The translations under genes and the position numbers were made by a program. Under the pieces are notes generated by a model. That model had not been told where the DNA came from. It searched no databases and saw only the letters and a program-made list of their open reading frames with translations. A DNA stretch of 64,000 nucleotides from Anastrepha obliqua (Eukaryota > Arthropoda > Insecta > Diptera > Tephritidae), in assembly GCF_027943255.1 (NCBI RefSeq), contig NW_026562179.1:6140501-6204500 (forward strand). Reading direction: 5' to 3'. Of this stretch, positions 19,205-30,287 are shown piece after piece (position 1 is the first letter of the stretch; the number at the start of each line of letters is the position of its first letter).

Positions 19205-20945
19205 TTGTAGCAGCAATACAAACCCTGTCAGTTTAGTGTATATCACCGGTCGTCTTCGTCTAACCTATCTTAAGGTAGGCCCAGAAAACATGCTGTCTCG
19301 ACAGGTTGGGTTCAGAGGGAGAGGGGTGTTATATGAGTGGGCTTGATGGGGCATGTAAAAAGGTGGTTAGGGTCATGCGGGGTCATATGCCGGACATATG
19401 TTTAGTATGTCGGGGTTGATTCTGGATAAGTAGGAGTTTAATCTGCTACAATATCCAGAACGTAATTGTGCCAAGGTTACGCGGGACTCTCTGGGAAGTT
19501 AGAGCTCTTCGTCCGCGTTAAGTGGGGGTTGGACTCCGATAACGCCATTCGGTGGTCGGGAGTGTTAGAAGGTGGGGATGATCTCCCGATGACTGTAGCT
19601 TATTTTCTGCCTAAACACTGTGTAGTCCAGTAGTTGCCTGTTCGTTTTGTCCTGGATCTCGTCGGCGTAATTGAAGAAGTGTCTCCTGTCGGAAACACTC
19701 AAACATAATCTGTTTGCTGAGTAGTTTGTTGTCCTCCTTTCCCGGGAGGATCTGTGCCTCGTTGTGAAGGTGTTGAAGAGGGTACATCTGGAGGCCACCC
19801 GTCGCTGTCTGAATAGCAGTGTTTTGACAAGTCTGGAGCTTTATCCACAGCGTGTCACTAGTTCCAGGCGACCAGACAGGCGCAGGATAGTTTAGACCCG
19901 CCGGCCAATTGCCTTAAATGTCCTCTGCTTTGATATTTGGTCTCGAAAAATCACTGACGAGTGACGACCACTTAGGTAGTTGGCGGACCACCTCTTCAGC
20001 ACTGATATCCTGCCGGCCAGCATGTGACAGGGGATATGTAAATATTACAGATTTCGTGCTCGGCATCGCCTGACGGGACAGCTATCCCTTGACACTCTAT
20101 GGTGCTGTCCCTGCCGTCGATGCCCTCATCGGTGAGACGATACTGCACGGTATAGTGGACAAAAAACGCTAAGCCTCAAGCGTGGTCTCGCTCGCGATCC
20201 TTTCTGTGCACGTTGTAACCGTCCCTGGTGATCAGGGAGGAGCTAGCGTGCAGTTTTATCTCTTGGACCGCAGCTATCTTGATACCATGTCGGCTCATGA
20301 AGTCGGCTATCTCGTCAATCTTACTCGTAAGTCCGTTGCAGTTCAGTTGTAAGAGTTTAAAACTCCTCGGGAGTGTGATCGTAGCTCGGGGGGTGAGGTA
20401 CGCGTGCTGTTGTCTGCGTTGGTTCTGCTGTGCATTCCACAAAAGTTGTTGCGCCTGACGTTGACGGACGGGGGCGATTGCGGGAGCAGAGCTCTGCAGC
20501 AAGGGGCAACGAAGTCGCGTGTCAACTCACGGGTGGTGCGCAGGCCAGAGCACCTCCGAAAATGGCACCAGCCATTGCAGTAATTGGAGTGGACTGTTGT
20601 CAGGTTCCGAAGGACCCTGGTCTGACACCCGGAACAGACGGTGCGGGGGAGCAAGAGCTGCTTATTTGTCCCCGCACTGGGATAGGAGCAGGAGGGTTGT
20701 GGGTCGATAGGGGAGTTGTGTTGCACCTTACCGTTGCGGGATTATTGGTGGCGCCAGTTTGACGTACCGGCACTGAGGACGGTGTCGCCGTTGAGGCAGG
20801 GGCCGCCTGATGGCGGGAGCAACACGTGGCCACATACCTTGTGGACCGCTCCCTGTGACCACTCCCTGTGACTGCTGCAAGGGTTTGCTCCTGTGAGAAG
20901 AGATTGCGGGTGGGATACGGTACATTAGGCTGGGCTAGTCGGATC
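19205..20945 (-). mobile_element. LINE-A copy, minus strand, with large internal deletion
   Basis: Tail GTTGTTATTGTAGCAGC at 19199-19215, 3' coding to about 19930, a short piece around the RT palm (19930-20015), then a jump at about 20030 to the endonuclease start and N-terminal region (20040-20945). The deleted part covers most of the endonuclease and RT. N-terminal sequence includes the second PHD-like cluster and the Pro-rich linker. Confidence 0.8.
20176..20940 (-). pseudogene. LINE-A N-terminal PHD-like finger, linker and endonuclease start
   Basis: Best view of the second cysteine cluster: LLLPRTVCSGCQTRVLRNL then NYCNGWCHFRRCSGLRTTRE. The C-x2-C...C-x2-W-CHF-x2-C spacing resembles a PHD finger. 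After a Pro/Gln-rich linker comes LPRSFKLLQLNCNGLTSKID, EIADFMSRHGIKIAAVQE and KLHASSSLITRDGYNVHRKD, the first endonuclease motifs (Asn in NCNGL, Glu in VQE). The rest of the endonuclease is deleted. Confidence 0.7.
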
Positions 20946-21092
20946 GCTTTAGTCGCGCATGCTAATGGTGCGGTGAAATGAAAATTTGATTGTCAAACTT
21001 TTAGCTCCCGAGCACGCTCATGCATGCGTATCCAGCAGTTTATATGTGTGCGTGTCGTGTGCAAGACGCTTGCCCGCAAACGCAGACTGCGA

Positions 21093-22130
21093 CACGGTCA
21101 TGCAAAGCGATAAAATCTAAAATTTTTGATTTTCATCATGCAAAAAGTACGTGTGTCACCCGCCGATTTCGCGATGTTGATAAGTCTGACACAAAACCAA
21201 CAATAGTAGGAAAAATTACCTGTTTGTGAAAATTCAGTAAATGGTTTGGTATTATTGTGATATGTGAGATTTATAGTAATCAATGTAATGAAAAGGAAGT
21301 GCCGTTTGTTAAATTGTGAAAGCACAAATTAATATAGAGCCTCCAAATGCAGTTTCTAGCGATTTTTGCGGAAGACGCCGTTACAAGAAAGTGTGGATGA
21401 TTGCGTATTATTTCTTGTGTTTCGTTGCTTCCATTGCTTTCGCCTGCTTTTTCCTTCACAAAAAAGTAGTTCCCCTTACTTTTGCTTGTTAATTCATCCA
21501 CTCTTACGACACAGCGAATTCGAAAGAAGCAACCTCTTTCTCTATCATTCTTGATTTTTATCACAGAGGTTTTTAGCATAATATAGTATGTATATACGGT
21601 GTAGATGAAAGTTTAAGCCAAGGCGAATCAAATAAAGATGGTGGCACTAGACCAACAACAACGTTTTCTACAATAGAATGTCTCGATGAAAGGAAGTAGG
21701 AAGTAAAAGAAAAGGACTTTGGACTTCATATGAAGTTAGGAGCATATGACGATAGTGCAAATGGAACTGCTTTACGTCATTTAATTTTGTGCTGGCTTCC
21801 GAATTTACACGGTAAAGAAAAAAACGTCAGCTCATCCTATGAGGCAACCTTTAATAGATTAGCCTTGAGACCGTTTTATTATTTCATCTTTTACAATAGG
21901 ATTTCAGTACTCTCTACTTTTATTGTGTTGAGTTTCCAATAAACAAGAAGTTGCCGTTGTTGGTCTAATATCACCACCTTTAACAGATTTGCCTTATGGC
22001 CTCTGGTGACGATACAGCATGCTTGACTGCGCTTTGTATGTGTTAGTGCAGTCGGGTGGCGTCGTGTCACACATACTTGTTGTCCGTAAAAATCAAAAAT
22101 TTTAGATATTAGCGTCAAGCTTGACCGGTA
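21093..22130. mobile_element. Candidate DNA element with inverted repeats
   Basis: The left arm near 21115 (ATCTAAAATTTTTGATTTTC followed by AAGTACGTGTGTCAC) recurs inverted near 22050-22110, where the minus strand reads ATCTAAAATTTTTGATTTTT and AAGTATGTGTGACAC. A CGGTCA-like edge is shared outside both arms. A smaller inverted pair, TAGACCAACAA near 21650 and TTGTTGGTCTA near 21957, lies inside. No transposase is seen within the roughly 1 kb, so it is probably non-autonomous. Superfamily unknown. Confidence 0.5.
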
Positions 22131-22259
22131 CTAGAGGCCATTAGGTTAGACGTTTCCGTTGTACTAACATAGACAAAATCTATATTAAGCTGCAAGTAAC
22201 AAAGCAACGAGCTCAGTGTGAAAACCTCTGAAAACCTCATAATTCATATATATGATTTA

Positions 22260-24004
22260 GGGCCTGCGCACACGGGTCGCACCGTCAGCATAGCGTATGC
22301 TACAATATGTGCGTACGCTTCGTTTTTGCACATATGTGTTAAAATGGCGAACCGGTCACGGGTCGTCAGCTACTTGCTCTCGTCAAAGCAAACATGCAGC
22401 ATGATGCTTATCGTACATCAGAGACGTCAAATATCCTGCACGCACTGCTTTACCTGCGGAGTAGGGTTGAGAAATCCACACCTTCTTGTACTCCGCCCAC
22501 CACATCAAAATCTCAATACGAATGATATTTGCTTTAGTGTAATCATACTCCCTTCCTCCAGGCTAGTGCATTCGCGCATGTTAGTATTGTGTTTTTGAAA
22601 AGCCAGCTTCACATTTTCTACATGCTCCTGTAATAAAATGTCTGAAACTTTTCCAACTCCCTCGTGACAATAAATAATCTGTTGTGTGGGTTATGCCTAA
22701 AGTACGGATGCACCCTGTGCCTTCTTTTTCTTTTATTTCTCCTCCGACAAATAAGACATACTGGCAATTTGTGCTGAAACCAGTAAACGACGTAAACGCA
22801 GTCCCCCGTCAGCTGCTACGATCAAACTAATGATAACCCCATGTAAATGAAAAATTCCTTCCTTGCGTATCGTAGATTTTATTTCACGATATTTAAAAAT
22901 TCCCGTAATACCCTGTCAGCTGATTGCTCTCTCACCGCACAGTGTTGCCAAGCAGTACATTTCGAAATCATTTAAAAAATAAACTTAGACAAATTATAAT
23001 TTTTATTAAAATAACTTAAAAACACTGTTGAATAATGTTAATTATAGATAAATGAACTATTTGCATTTGTTGGTTTTTGGCTTTGGGCTTATTAAACAAT
23101 GAAAAATTGTAAATGATTACGCGGATGTGGGAAAAAGGGTGTAAGCATAATATCAATGGCAACATTGTGTAGATACAACCAAACACGTACACACACAAAC
23201 CGATCTATTGTGTAAATATGTAATTAAAAGAACGCAGTTTTTCTCAGGGTATGAGTTTTTGTGCTCGTTAGGGGCTGCGGCAAGGGACTGCGTACGGTGT
23301 TCACTGTTTTCAGCAATACACACAGAGACATCTGGAAGGGAGACACTGGAAATTCTCTTTTCATATTCCATTCGCGGTCACACGGCCAAAATTGTTTTCA
23401 GCAACATTTTCACGTTTTCTACTTTAGCATCTTCTGGTTCGGATATATTCTAAAACACGCTAACATGTAAAGCAATGAGCGTCCGCAAAAGTCTCGCAAT
23501 GAAGAATGCAAACTCGTTAAATAAATTTGTTTTTTTTTTTTGTATTTACATACAAATATATATACATTTTTTTACATGAATAAAAAAAAAAAAAAAAAAA
23601 AATAATTAACTTTAAATTAAATATCTAGAAATGAGGGGAAAATTAGAATTCAACATAAACATGCTACATAAATTTTTTAAATCATGCCTACTTCAGCGTT
23701 CAAATGTTTAGTATCGTTGATTTCTACCATTCGGTTGAAAACCAACACAGAACTCAGAACTTTCTTCCACAAAAGAAGGAAACGAATGAGCAACTATCAA
23801 AAATTGATTTAAGATTGGAAATACGAATAAGAAGCGCAAAGTGTATCGTCAGTACCGGAGACAAATTCCCTTCTCTCTTCCGCGGGCCTACTTCTCCCTG
23901 GAACATATTGACAACTCGTACTTTGGTATAGCTAGATGCATTGTGCGCGGTATATTAAAAAATTATGAAGTGCCGATGACGACACGACCCGTGTGCGAAG
24001 GCCT
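22260..24004. mobile_element. TIR element with TTA flanks, PIF/Harbinger-like
   Basis: Left end GGGCCTGCGCACACGGGTCG at 22260; right end, minus strand from 24004, AGGCCTTCGCACACGGGTCG. Eighteen of the first 20 positions agree. TTA stands directly outside both ends (22257-22259 and 24005-24007), the 3-base target site typical of PIF/Harbinger (family knowledge). Length 1,745 bp. I see no intact transposase; a decayed minus-strand coding trace near 22520-22660 is suggestive only. Confidence 0.6.
23527..23604. repeat. Poly-T and poly-A tracts
   Basis: A run of about 13 T near 23530 and about 20 A near 23583 frame an AT-rich segment in the TIR element. Confidence 0.8.
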
Positions 24005-24049
24005 TTATTGTACCGGATTTTAAGTGTTTGACACATGTGTGTAGGGTAG

Positions 24050-25048
24050 ATCTTAAGAAGGAGATCTTACAATAATAAAAATCATGTGTAATAAGATTAT
24101 ATAAAGATTTGGTGAATAAAGAAAAGAAAGATTAACGCTCAAATAATTTTAGATCTATTATTAACTAAATAGCGGTGGTCTTAATTTTAATAAAATAAAC
24201 ATTCCCTGTGAATTTCATTGAAGGGGCCTAATGTTTCCCACAAAAAAGCACAGTGCACAGATCTCGAATATTTTATTTCAAATTGAAATTTGCACCATTA
24301 ACTGCAAGGTAGTGTTCAATTTTTTGGATTGGATTACTTACTTGGATACAATAACCCGAAACCGTACCCGGAGATTTTCCTTAAAAGTGAAAAACGGACT
24401 GATGGTTTGAACTAATTAAATTAATAATGATTTCGTTGTGCACATTACGTGGCGTTATTTCGCGCGCCGGTTATCGTTATGACCCACTTCGTAAATATAC
24501 GCATACAACACAAAATGTTAGCAAACCAAAAAGTGCTCCTTCGATACGGTATCAATATCGAAGTAGAATACCTCTTGTAAGCCGGCATATAAATTTACTA
24601 CAGTCATATAATATTCGCACATGTAGTACAACAGCCAATGTCCCATCATCTCAGAACTACACTTCACTTGATGCTTGCTATACTGATTCTAGATCTCAAC
24701 ACAGGCTGGGAAGCAAACCACAAACTGTCGCCGACTTTGAATTGCTATATGGATTGACAAAGGAGAAATTTAAGTGTAAATATTTACTTACATAGGGAAA
24801 ATTTCCATATAATGCACCATGAATTTAAAAAAAGGGTTACTTTCTAAAAGTGAAAACATCACCTGGCGCGGGGTTATAGTTTTTACGTTATTTGATTTCA
24901 AAATTTGTAAAATTGACCAAGAATTCTCCTATTTTGGTTATTTCAACAAGCAGAAGTGCTGCCAGACATCTTATAAATAAACAATTTTAGAAGATAATAA
25001 ATGAATAAAATTACAAAATTTTCCTGTTTATTTCATATATTTATATCA
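24050..25048 (+). repeat. Repeat R, old third copy (left part)
   Basis: Two stretches resemble the duplicated segment. 24065-24250 (ATTTGGTGAA ... TCCCTGTGAATTTCATTGA) matches 37740-37890 and 53075-53220. 24885-25000 (ATTTGATTTCAAAATTTGTA, then CAACAAGCAGAAGTGCTGCC) matches 55318-55400 and the sequence on either side of Heli-1. This copy is much more diverged than the other two are from each other. The candidate exon at 24427 lies between the two stretches. Confidence 0.6.
24427..24795 (+). CDS. Candidate host-gene 5' exon with mitochondrial-type presequence
   Basis: An uninterrupted frame of 122 codons from an ATG at 24427. The first 70 or so residues are rich in Arg, Lys, Ser and Tyr with almost no acidic residues (MISLCTLRGVISRAGYRYDP, then many RY/RS pairs), as expected of a mitochondrial targeting sequence. 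The later part changes character: YTSLDACYTDSRSQHRLGSK and TVADFELLYGLTKEKFK. A possible splice donor (GTAAAT) lies near 24776, just before the frame drifts into AT-rich sequence, so this could be a first exon. No family is recognised, no downstream exon was found, and it sits inside an old repeat, so it may be a pseudogene or chance. Confidence 0.35.
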   Translation: MISLCTLRGVISRAGYRYDPLRKYTHTTQNVSKPKSAPSIRYQYRSRIPLVSRHINLLQSYNIRTCSTTANVPSSQNYTSLDACYTDSRSQHRLGSKPQTVADFELLYGLTKEKFKCKYLLT

Positions 25049-25050
25049 TA

Positions 25051-26517
25051 CAGTTAGTAACAAATAAGTATACAGGAGCCTGATTTATGGAATTGTTTGA
25101 CACTAACGCTTTCCTTAATATGTAATCAAAATATTTTACACATGGTAATTGGGTACTGGGATAAGCTTTCGTATGAGCCTTAATTTAGCTGTAAATTTTA
25201 GGTACCGTTATCCAGGCTTTGCTTTGTCTTTGATGCTAGCGAAATTTATGTCACAAAAGTAAGTATACAGGAAACGATTGTTCAGTTAGCATAACATTTA
25301 CTTTTACGTATTGATTAAAACAGTTAAAGCTATTAAAAAGAAATAATTAAAGTAAGTATAAAAACTTAGGGAATGTGTTTTGTATTAATTTTTGCAACAT
25401 TTTTAGTAATGGCACCAAGAGGAAAAGAGCTTTCTCATGAATTAAAAAAACTGATTGGTCGTACGGAAAATAAGGACAAACCCCAAAATAAGTGCGCCCA
25501 AATTGAAATCTGAAGTTGAAAATGAGACTGGAAAACAATTTAGCACCCAAACTATTCGCCGGGCTTTGCATAGTGCTGGTTATCATGGGCGCAATGTTAG
25601 GAAAAAGCCCTTCTTGAGTAGTGTCAATCGGATTAAACGGATTTCATTCGCAGAAGATCATGAAAAGTTAGACCAAAAGTTTTGGAACCAAGTCATATTT
25701 TCCGATGAGTGTAAGTCCAGTATCTGTGGATTTGATGGCCGTGAAAAAGTTTGGAGAAAAGTTAACGCGCAATTGGATCCAAACAATATTACCGGCACTG
25801 TCAAGCATGGAGGGAAACCTGCGAACAGGGTTGTAAACTTGGTATTTATCGAAAATATTATGGACCGATATGACTATTTAAATGTTTTGAAAAATAATTA
25901 ATAAAAAGAGCTACGAAATTAGACCTTGGAGGAACGTTTATCGTCCAGCAGGATAATGACCCCAAGCACACATCCAATATTGTACGAGAGTGGCTGTTAT
26001 ACAATGTGCGAAAACAGCTGACAACACCGTCACAGTCCCCGGATACCAACCCAATCGAACATTTATGGAAGCATTTAAAGCGGCAAATACGTAAATATTC
26101 GATTAGAAATAAGGAACAACTGAAAAACGTCCTTCAAGAGGAATGGAATAAAATACCACCAGCTGTAACTGAAAACTTAGTGAAATCAATGCCATCACGA
26201 CTTAAAGCGATTGTAAAGTCTAATGGTTATCCTACCAAGTACTAGGATTTGATTTTAATTATGATTTTTATTTCAGAAATTAATAATATGATGAACTGTG
26301 TACCTACTTTTGAGACATGAATTTTTATAAAGTTTAATATAAAAAGCTATAATTTTGTTGCTTTTTAAAATCTTGTCATTATTTGCAATAAATATGATTT
26401 TTGCATATCATTCAGGTAAATCAAACACAATTTTGTTATAACTTAGGTTGTTTGAAGGAATCGATGGGGGGAAAATTTAAAACGTGTCCGGTGTATACTT
26501 ACTTCTGTTACTAACTG
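25051..26517 (+). mobile_element. Tc1-like transposon with TIRs and TA duplication
   Basis: Left end CAGTTAGTAACAAATAAGTA; right end, minus strand from 26517, CAGTTAGTAACAGAAGTAAG. Both contain AAGTATACA close inside. TA stands outside both ends (25049-25050, 26518-26519). At 1,467 bp it is of full Tc1 length. It splits repeat R: flanking sequence left of 25049 and right of 26520 is contiguous in the copies at 45694 and 55355, which serve as empty sites. Confidence 0.85.
25410..26245 (+). pseudogene. Tc1-like transposase (DD34E), two lesions
   Basis: Starts MAPRGKELSHELKKLI at 25410, shifts frame near 25455 and continues VVRKIRTNPKISAPKLKSEV and TIRRALHSAGYHGR (paired helix-turn-helix region). 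Then the DDE domain: VIFSDECKSS (first Asp), VKHGGKP, a stop near 25900, FIVQQDNDPKHTSNIV (second Asp) and SPDTNPIEHLWKHLKRQ (Glu), ending SNGYPTKY-stop at 26245. All catalytic acids are present; a frameshift near 25455 and stop/frameshift near 25890-25920 disable it. Confidence 0.85.
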
Positions 26518-26664
26518 TATATATATTATATTAATGCTTGATTTTTAGCAAAGTTTGTTTGATTGTATGAATTTTGAGTTTACGGGTTTGTGTTTGGTGG
26601 GTGTATTTAGATTTGTATTCAAACAAAAAAAAGTTATTTATTAATATTTCATACATATATATGT
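26518..26664 (+). repeat. Repeat R, old third copy (right part)
   Basis: AATGCTTGATTTTTAGCAAA, GTTTATTGTATG-like, then TTTGTGTTTGGTGGGTGTAT matches 45838-45920 and 55498-55580 (AATACTTGATTTGTAGTAAA ... TTTGTATTTGATGGGTATAT). It continues the copy split by the Tc1-like element. Confidence 0.6.
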
Positions 26665-26665
26665 A

Positions 26666-27195
26666 TCGCACTTGTTACGTTAAAGCGTAACAACTCAAAA
26701 TCTGAACATTTTCAGTAGAGACGAAAAACTGTTTCCGTAAATATTAATAATATATTACAAGGAAAAAAATATGTAATTGCACGAAAATATCATTAAAAAT
26801 GATATCACGGTTGTTTCATTCTTATTTGTTTAGTAGCTGCGCTAAAAAAATAAATTTTTGAGCTGTTACTCTTTTCCTGAAATTTTTTTATACACTTAGT
26901 GGTATATTTTAAACAAATCGTTTGGTTGGAAACAGGCACAATCCAAAATGTCACACTTTATGTGACAAAAATTTGTTCAAACACTTGGAGACAACTAAAA
27001 ATGTAACTCTTTAGTTGAGACAAAAGAAGTCATTCTGAAAACAAAGAGAGAGTCATGACGGTTTTTTAACGAAAGACTAGACAAACCACTGAACGATTTT
27101 TACAGTGGGTAGAGATGACCACTGTACATTGTTTTCTTGCAAAAAACTAAAATTTGGAAATTTTGAGTTGTTACGCTTTAACGTAACAAGTGCGA
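26666..27195. mobile_element. Palindromic-TIR MITE
   Basis: Left end TCGCACTTGTTACGTTAAAG, continuing CGTAACAACTCAAAAT; the right end is its exact inverse, ATTTTGAGTTG...AAGTGCGA. TA flanks both ends (26664-26665, 27196-27197). Each terminal repeat is itself a hairpin, TTGTTACG-TTAAAG-CGTAACAA. There is no open frame of note in 530 bp, so it is a non-autonomous element, Tc1/mariner-like by its TA target. Confidence 0.75.
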
Positions 27196-27589
27196 TATGT
27201 TTATATTTTATTCGAAAAAATATCAAATATACATATATTTTATTTAAAACAGAAATACGTCATTAATATTTAATACTAGCTTTAACCCGCGGCCCCGCTC
27301 GCGTAGGATAGTTTTGAGGGACTTAGGATATGTATATAAAATAATTACAAACAACAATTTCATAGAAAATAATTTTTTATTAAAAACCATAATATTACAA
27401 TAAGCATAAATATTACATTATCTCCACTTCTATGTTAATCAAGGATTTTCAAAACTATATATAAGACATAACACAGCATTGCTGTATTACTTTGTAGCAT
27501 TTCTTGACATATATTATATTTTGCTCTAGTAATTAAATCGACAGCCGTATAACATAATGTACGTTTTATTTTAATGCATTTTGGTACAC

Positions 27590-29400
27590 AACGTTATTCG
27601 TTGTATTATTTGGAGCATATATGAATAGATTTTTTTGGGTTGCCGACCCTTGAGCAGGCAACTCATAACTGACCGTGTGAAAAACATGATGGTTCTAAAT
27701 GAATTCCTGCGACGTTGAGCTATTGACCTTGAGCCTTATTAATGGTCATTGCAAAAGCAAGACGAACGGGAAATTGAAGTCTTTTAAACTCAAAAGGAAT
27801 ATCTGATGGAATTAAGAGAATTCAAGGTATGAAGACATCTTCACCTGCTGATTTGCCAGACAGAATTGTTGCTTTAATTATATTTGCATGTAAATTCTTT
27901 ACCGTCAATCGAGTTTCGTTGCACAATTTCGGTGGTCTCAAGTTTCTTAGCATCATAATCGGAGACCCAACCTTTAGAAAAAGTTATGGGGCGGCATTCC
28001 CGATAATTCAAGCGAGTTCAGAAACCCTACAGGACGGCTTGGTTTTCATCAATTACAGTGTCAATGGACTTGTACGTTGTTACAGCTCCTAGCAGTTTGT
28101 CTTGGATAATCATGTTAAGGTTACCTACTTGGTCATTTCGCGGTGCCAAAATTGCTCTCTCACGAAGCATTGATGTCCCGAAATACGTTTTGAATATTTT
28201 CCTCAACCGATTCGACCAAATTGCAAAATGTCTCGGGGAATGTTGCGGAGTAATTGCCTGGTGTATTCATAAAAGTTTCTTCCCCAATTTGCAGAAGCTC
28301 ATTCGCATATTTGTTGAAAGAGTCAATTTTTTAACTTGTCTCCATAAGTATGAAGACTTGAGACACGCATTCAATTCATCAGCTGGAGTTCCTCTTTGAA
28401 TAACCGGTAGAGTTTGACGGAAATCTCCAGCAAGGAGCAAAAGTGCTCCTCCCATCGTTGTTTCCTTGCCTCTCAAGTCTTGCATAGTTCTATCCAAAGC
28501 CTCTAGTGCTTTTTTGTTCGCCATTGTGCATTTATCCCAAATAATTATTTTGCACATTCTGAGAACAGTTGCCCGCCCAGAGTTCTTTTTGATGTTGCAA
28601 ATGCTGCAACTGATACTCCGTTGCCGAAAGATTGAGCGGTAATTTAAGAGCTGAATGAGCAGTTCTTTCACCTTCCAAGAGAGTAGCTGCAATACCTGAT
28701 GATGCGACAGCAAGAGCAATATTGTCTGTTTTTCTCACTTCTGCAAAAAGTTTTTCCCGTGTCTCCTGGAGTGTCAAGAAAGAAAATGCCCCCTTCATTG
28801 CTTGAAATCCTATTAACAATGAGATTTAATGCTGCTTTCTGATCTTCAATGAGAAGAGGTTTGTTGCTTTCCACAAATCTAGAGAGTTCATCTTGATTGA
28901 AATTCATCTCATGTAGAACATCAGAATTAGCTAGACCTCTATCGTCGCGTGGTGGTGAAGTAAGGCCGAGTTGTTCTAGAGGCTTGGTAAGAATTGCCAT
29001 ACACGTGTCTTCAATGTCGATTAAGGCTTTATTGTACAGCTCAAATCTGCAAGTCGGGATTATTTGCAACTCTGCGTGATAGCAGCAGATAATCTTCGCT
29101 CAAAGAATGTTTCTTCCACAATGCTATTGGATCAAATGGTGCACAGGTTGTTAAAATAATCGCAAATAAAAGGCGCATTTGGTTGGGCATCGATATAACA
29201 GATGCTTCTGACAGTGCTGTATCCCAATGTTGATCAAGTCCCAGTTTCTGGCATGCTTGACGATACGTCGAGCAAATATCACCTTCGACAGTGCGTATAT
29301 GTTCAAACAATGTAGACCCTTCACAACATGCAGTAGCATCCGCAAGTAAAAGCACTCGGCATTGTTAGGATGGACCGTGTATACTCTGCCTAGAGTGTCG
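27590..29400 (-). pseudogene. Heli-2 Pif1-type helicase, broken
   Basis: Minus strand, several frames: QLGLTSPPRDDRG...LLIEDQKAALNLIV, FLDTPGDTGKTF (Walker A, normally APGGTGKT), IALAVASSGIAATLLEGERT (motif Ia), then IIWDKCTMANKKALEALDRT (motif II; Glu of DEC/DEA altered to Lys), LLLAGDFRQTLPVI (motif III), NMRM (motif IV), [14 protein letters not shown] (motif V) and FSHGQL-VACSRVG (motif VI). It would unwind DNA during rolling-circle transposition. Frameshifts and stops occur between motifs. Confidence 0.8.
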
Positions 29401-29499
29401 CTCTTCCTTGCTGTTGTTCCAGGTACTATAGCGCCTTGTTTCCTCTGATAAAATTGTTTTCGTGATGTATTCCACGTGTAATAATGAGAAACTTCTGGA

Positions 29500-30273
29500 T
29501 AAAGAAGTGTCTTGGCAAAGCGGTCCTCATTGCATAATTTGAAAAAAGCTGTTTGGTGGATCAGCTGCTAGTTGTACAGCATTTTGAGCTGTGAATGTGA
29601 TTCTTTGGCCGTTTTCCAAGTGTACAGCAAGATGAACAACAGTCGGGGAACGGTCATGTATTGGAAAGTTTAAAATGCTCCACACTGCTGCGTTACTCGA
29701 AATGTACCGCCCCATTTGAAATAGAGTTATTTCAACATTTTCGTTCGTGACTCCAAACATTTCCATGTCGCTTCCTTTGTTAATGTACTAGCATATATAT
29801 TTAATAGATTTTACAGAATTGCAATACTCTACGTTAATGTGAGCCTGAAACGTTTTTGAAAGCAAAGGAGTGTATGGAACGACCAATTTGTTTCAACTTG
29901 CACTTCTCTTTGTTTTATTTTAACAATTGCTTCATATCCTCCGTCTTCTGGTCTTCTTCTTCTGTATGTGTGGTACCCATCTTGTCCAGTTTGAGTCTCG
30001 AGTAAAAATGCACGCGGAAATCTTTTCGTGCACTGTCCATCTTTCATGTATGGTGAAGCGGTATTTAATGCTCTGCAAGGACCGTGGATCATGTTTTTGC
30101 TAACAATTTGGAATAAAAGAGGATCTGTTTCCTCGTTTGATATTTCAGCTGAGATAATTTTGTCTATATTGTCAGAATGAATTTTTTCTTTAAGCCAGAT
30201 GAGTATATGTGCTTGTGGTAATCCTCTTTTTTGCCACTCTATATACTCATGTATACAAGAAATATCGGACATC
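29500..30273 (-). pseudogene. Heli-2 Rep (HUH endonuclease) domain, broken
   Basis: From 30273: CIHEYIEWQKRGLPQAHILI, then AEISNEETDPLLFQIV, MIHGPCRALNTASPYMKDGQ, CTKRFPRAF. The HUH metal site should read HAH; here the first His is Gln. Further down: AHINVEYCNSVKSIKYIC, a stop where Lys belongs, YINKGSDM (the two-Tyr region YxxxY, split by the stop) and PIHDRSPTVVHLAVHLENGQ. Both the metal site and the Tyr motif are damaged, so this copy cannot nick DNA. Confidence 0.8.
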
Positions 30274-30287
30274 ACCGTATACTTTCA
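30274..30287. repeat. LINE-A target-site duplication, left
   Basis: ACCGTATACTTTCA; the same 14 bases are at 33573-33586. The last two (CA) may belong to the element's CATTCCC start, so the duplication is 12-14 bases. Confidence 0.85.

Larger units (their letters stand above)
27276..30273 (-). mobile_element. Heli-2: Helitron, 3' two thirds
   Basis: On the minus strand the 3' terminus reads CGCGAGCGGGGCCGCGGG, TTAAAG, CTAG, followed by T. A GC-rich palindromic stretch just before CTRR is the Helitron 3' end (family knowledge). Upstream lie a Pif1-type helicase and a Rep domain. The 5' side is interrupted by a LINE-A insertion whose 14-base target duplication shows where Heli-2 resumes (33587). 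A matching 5' terminus of the same family is at 37240. Confidence 0.75.
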
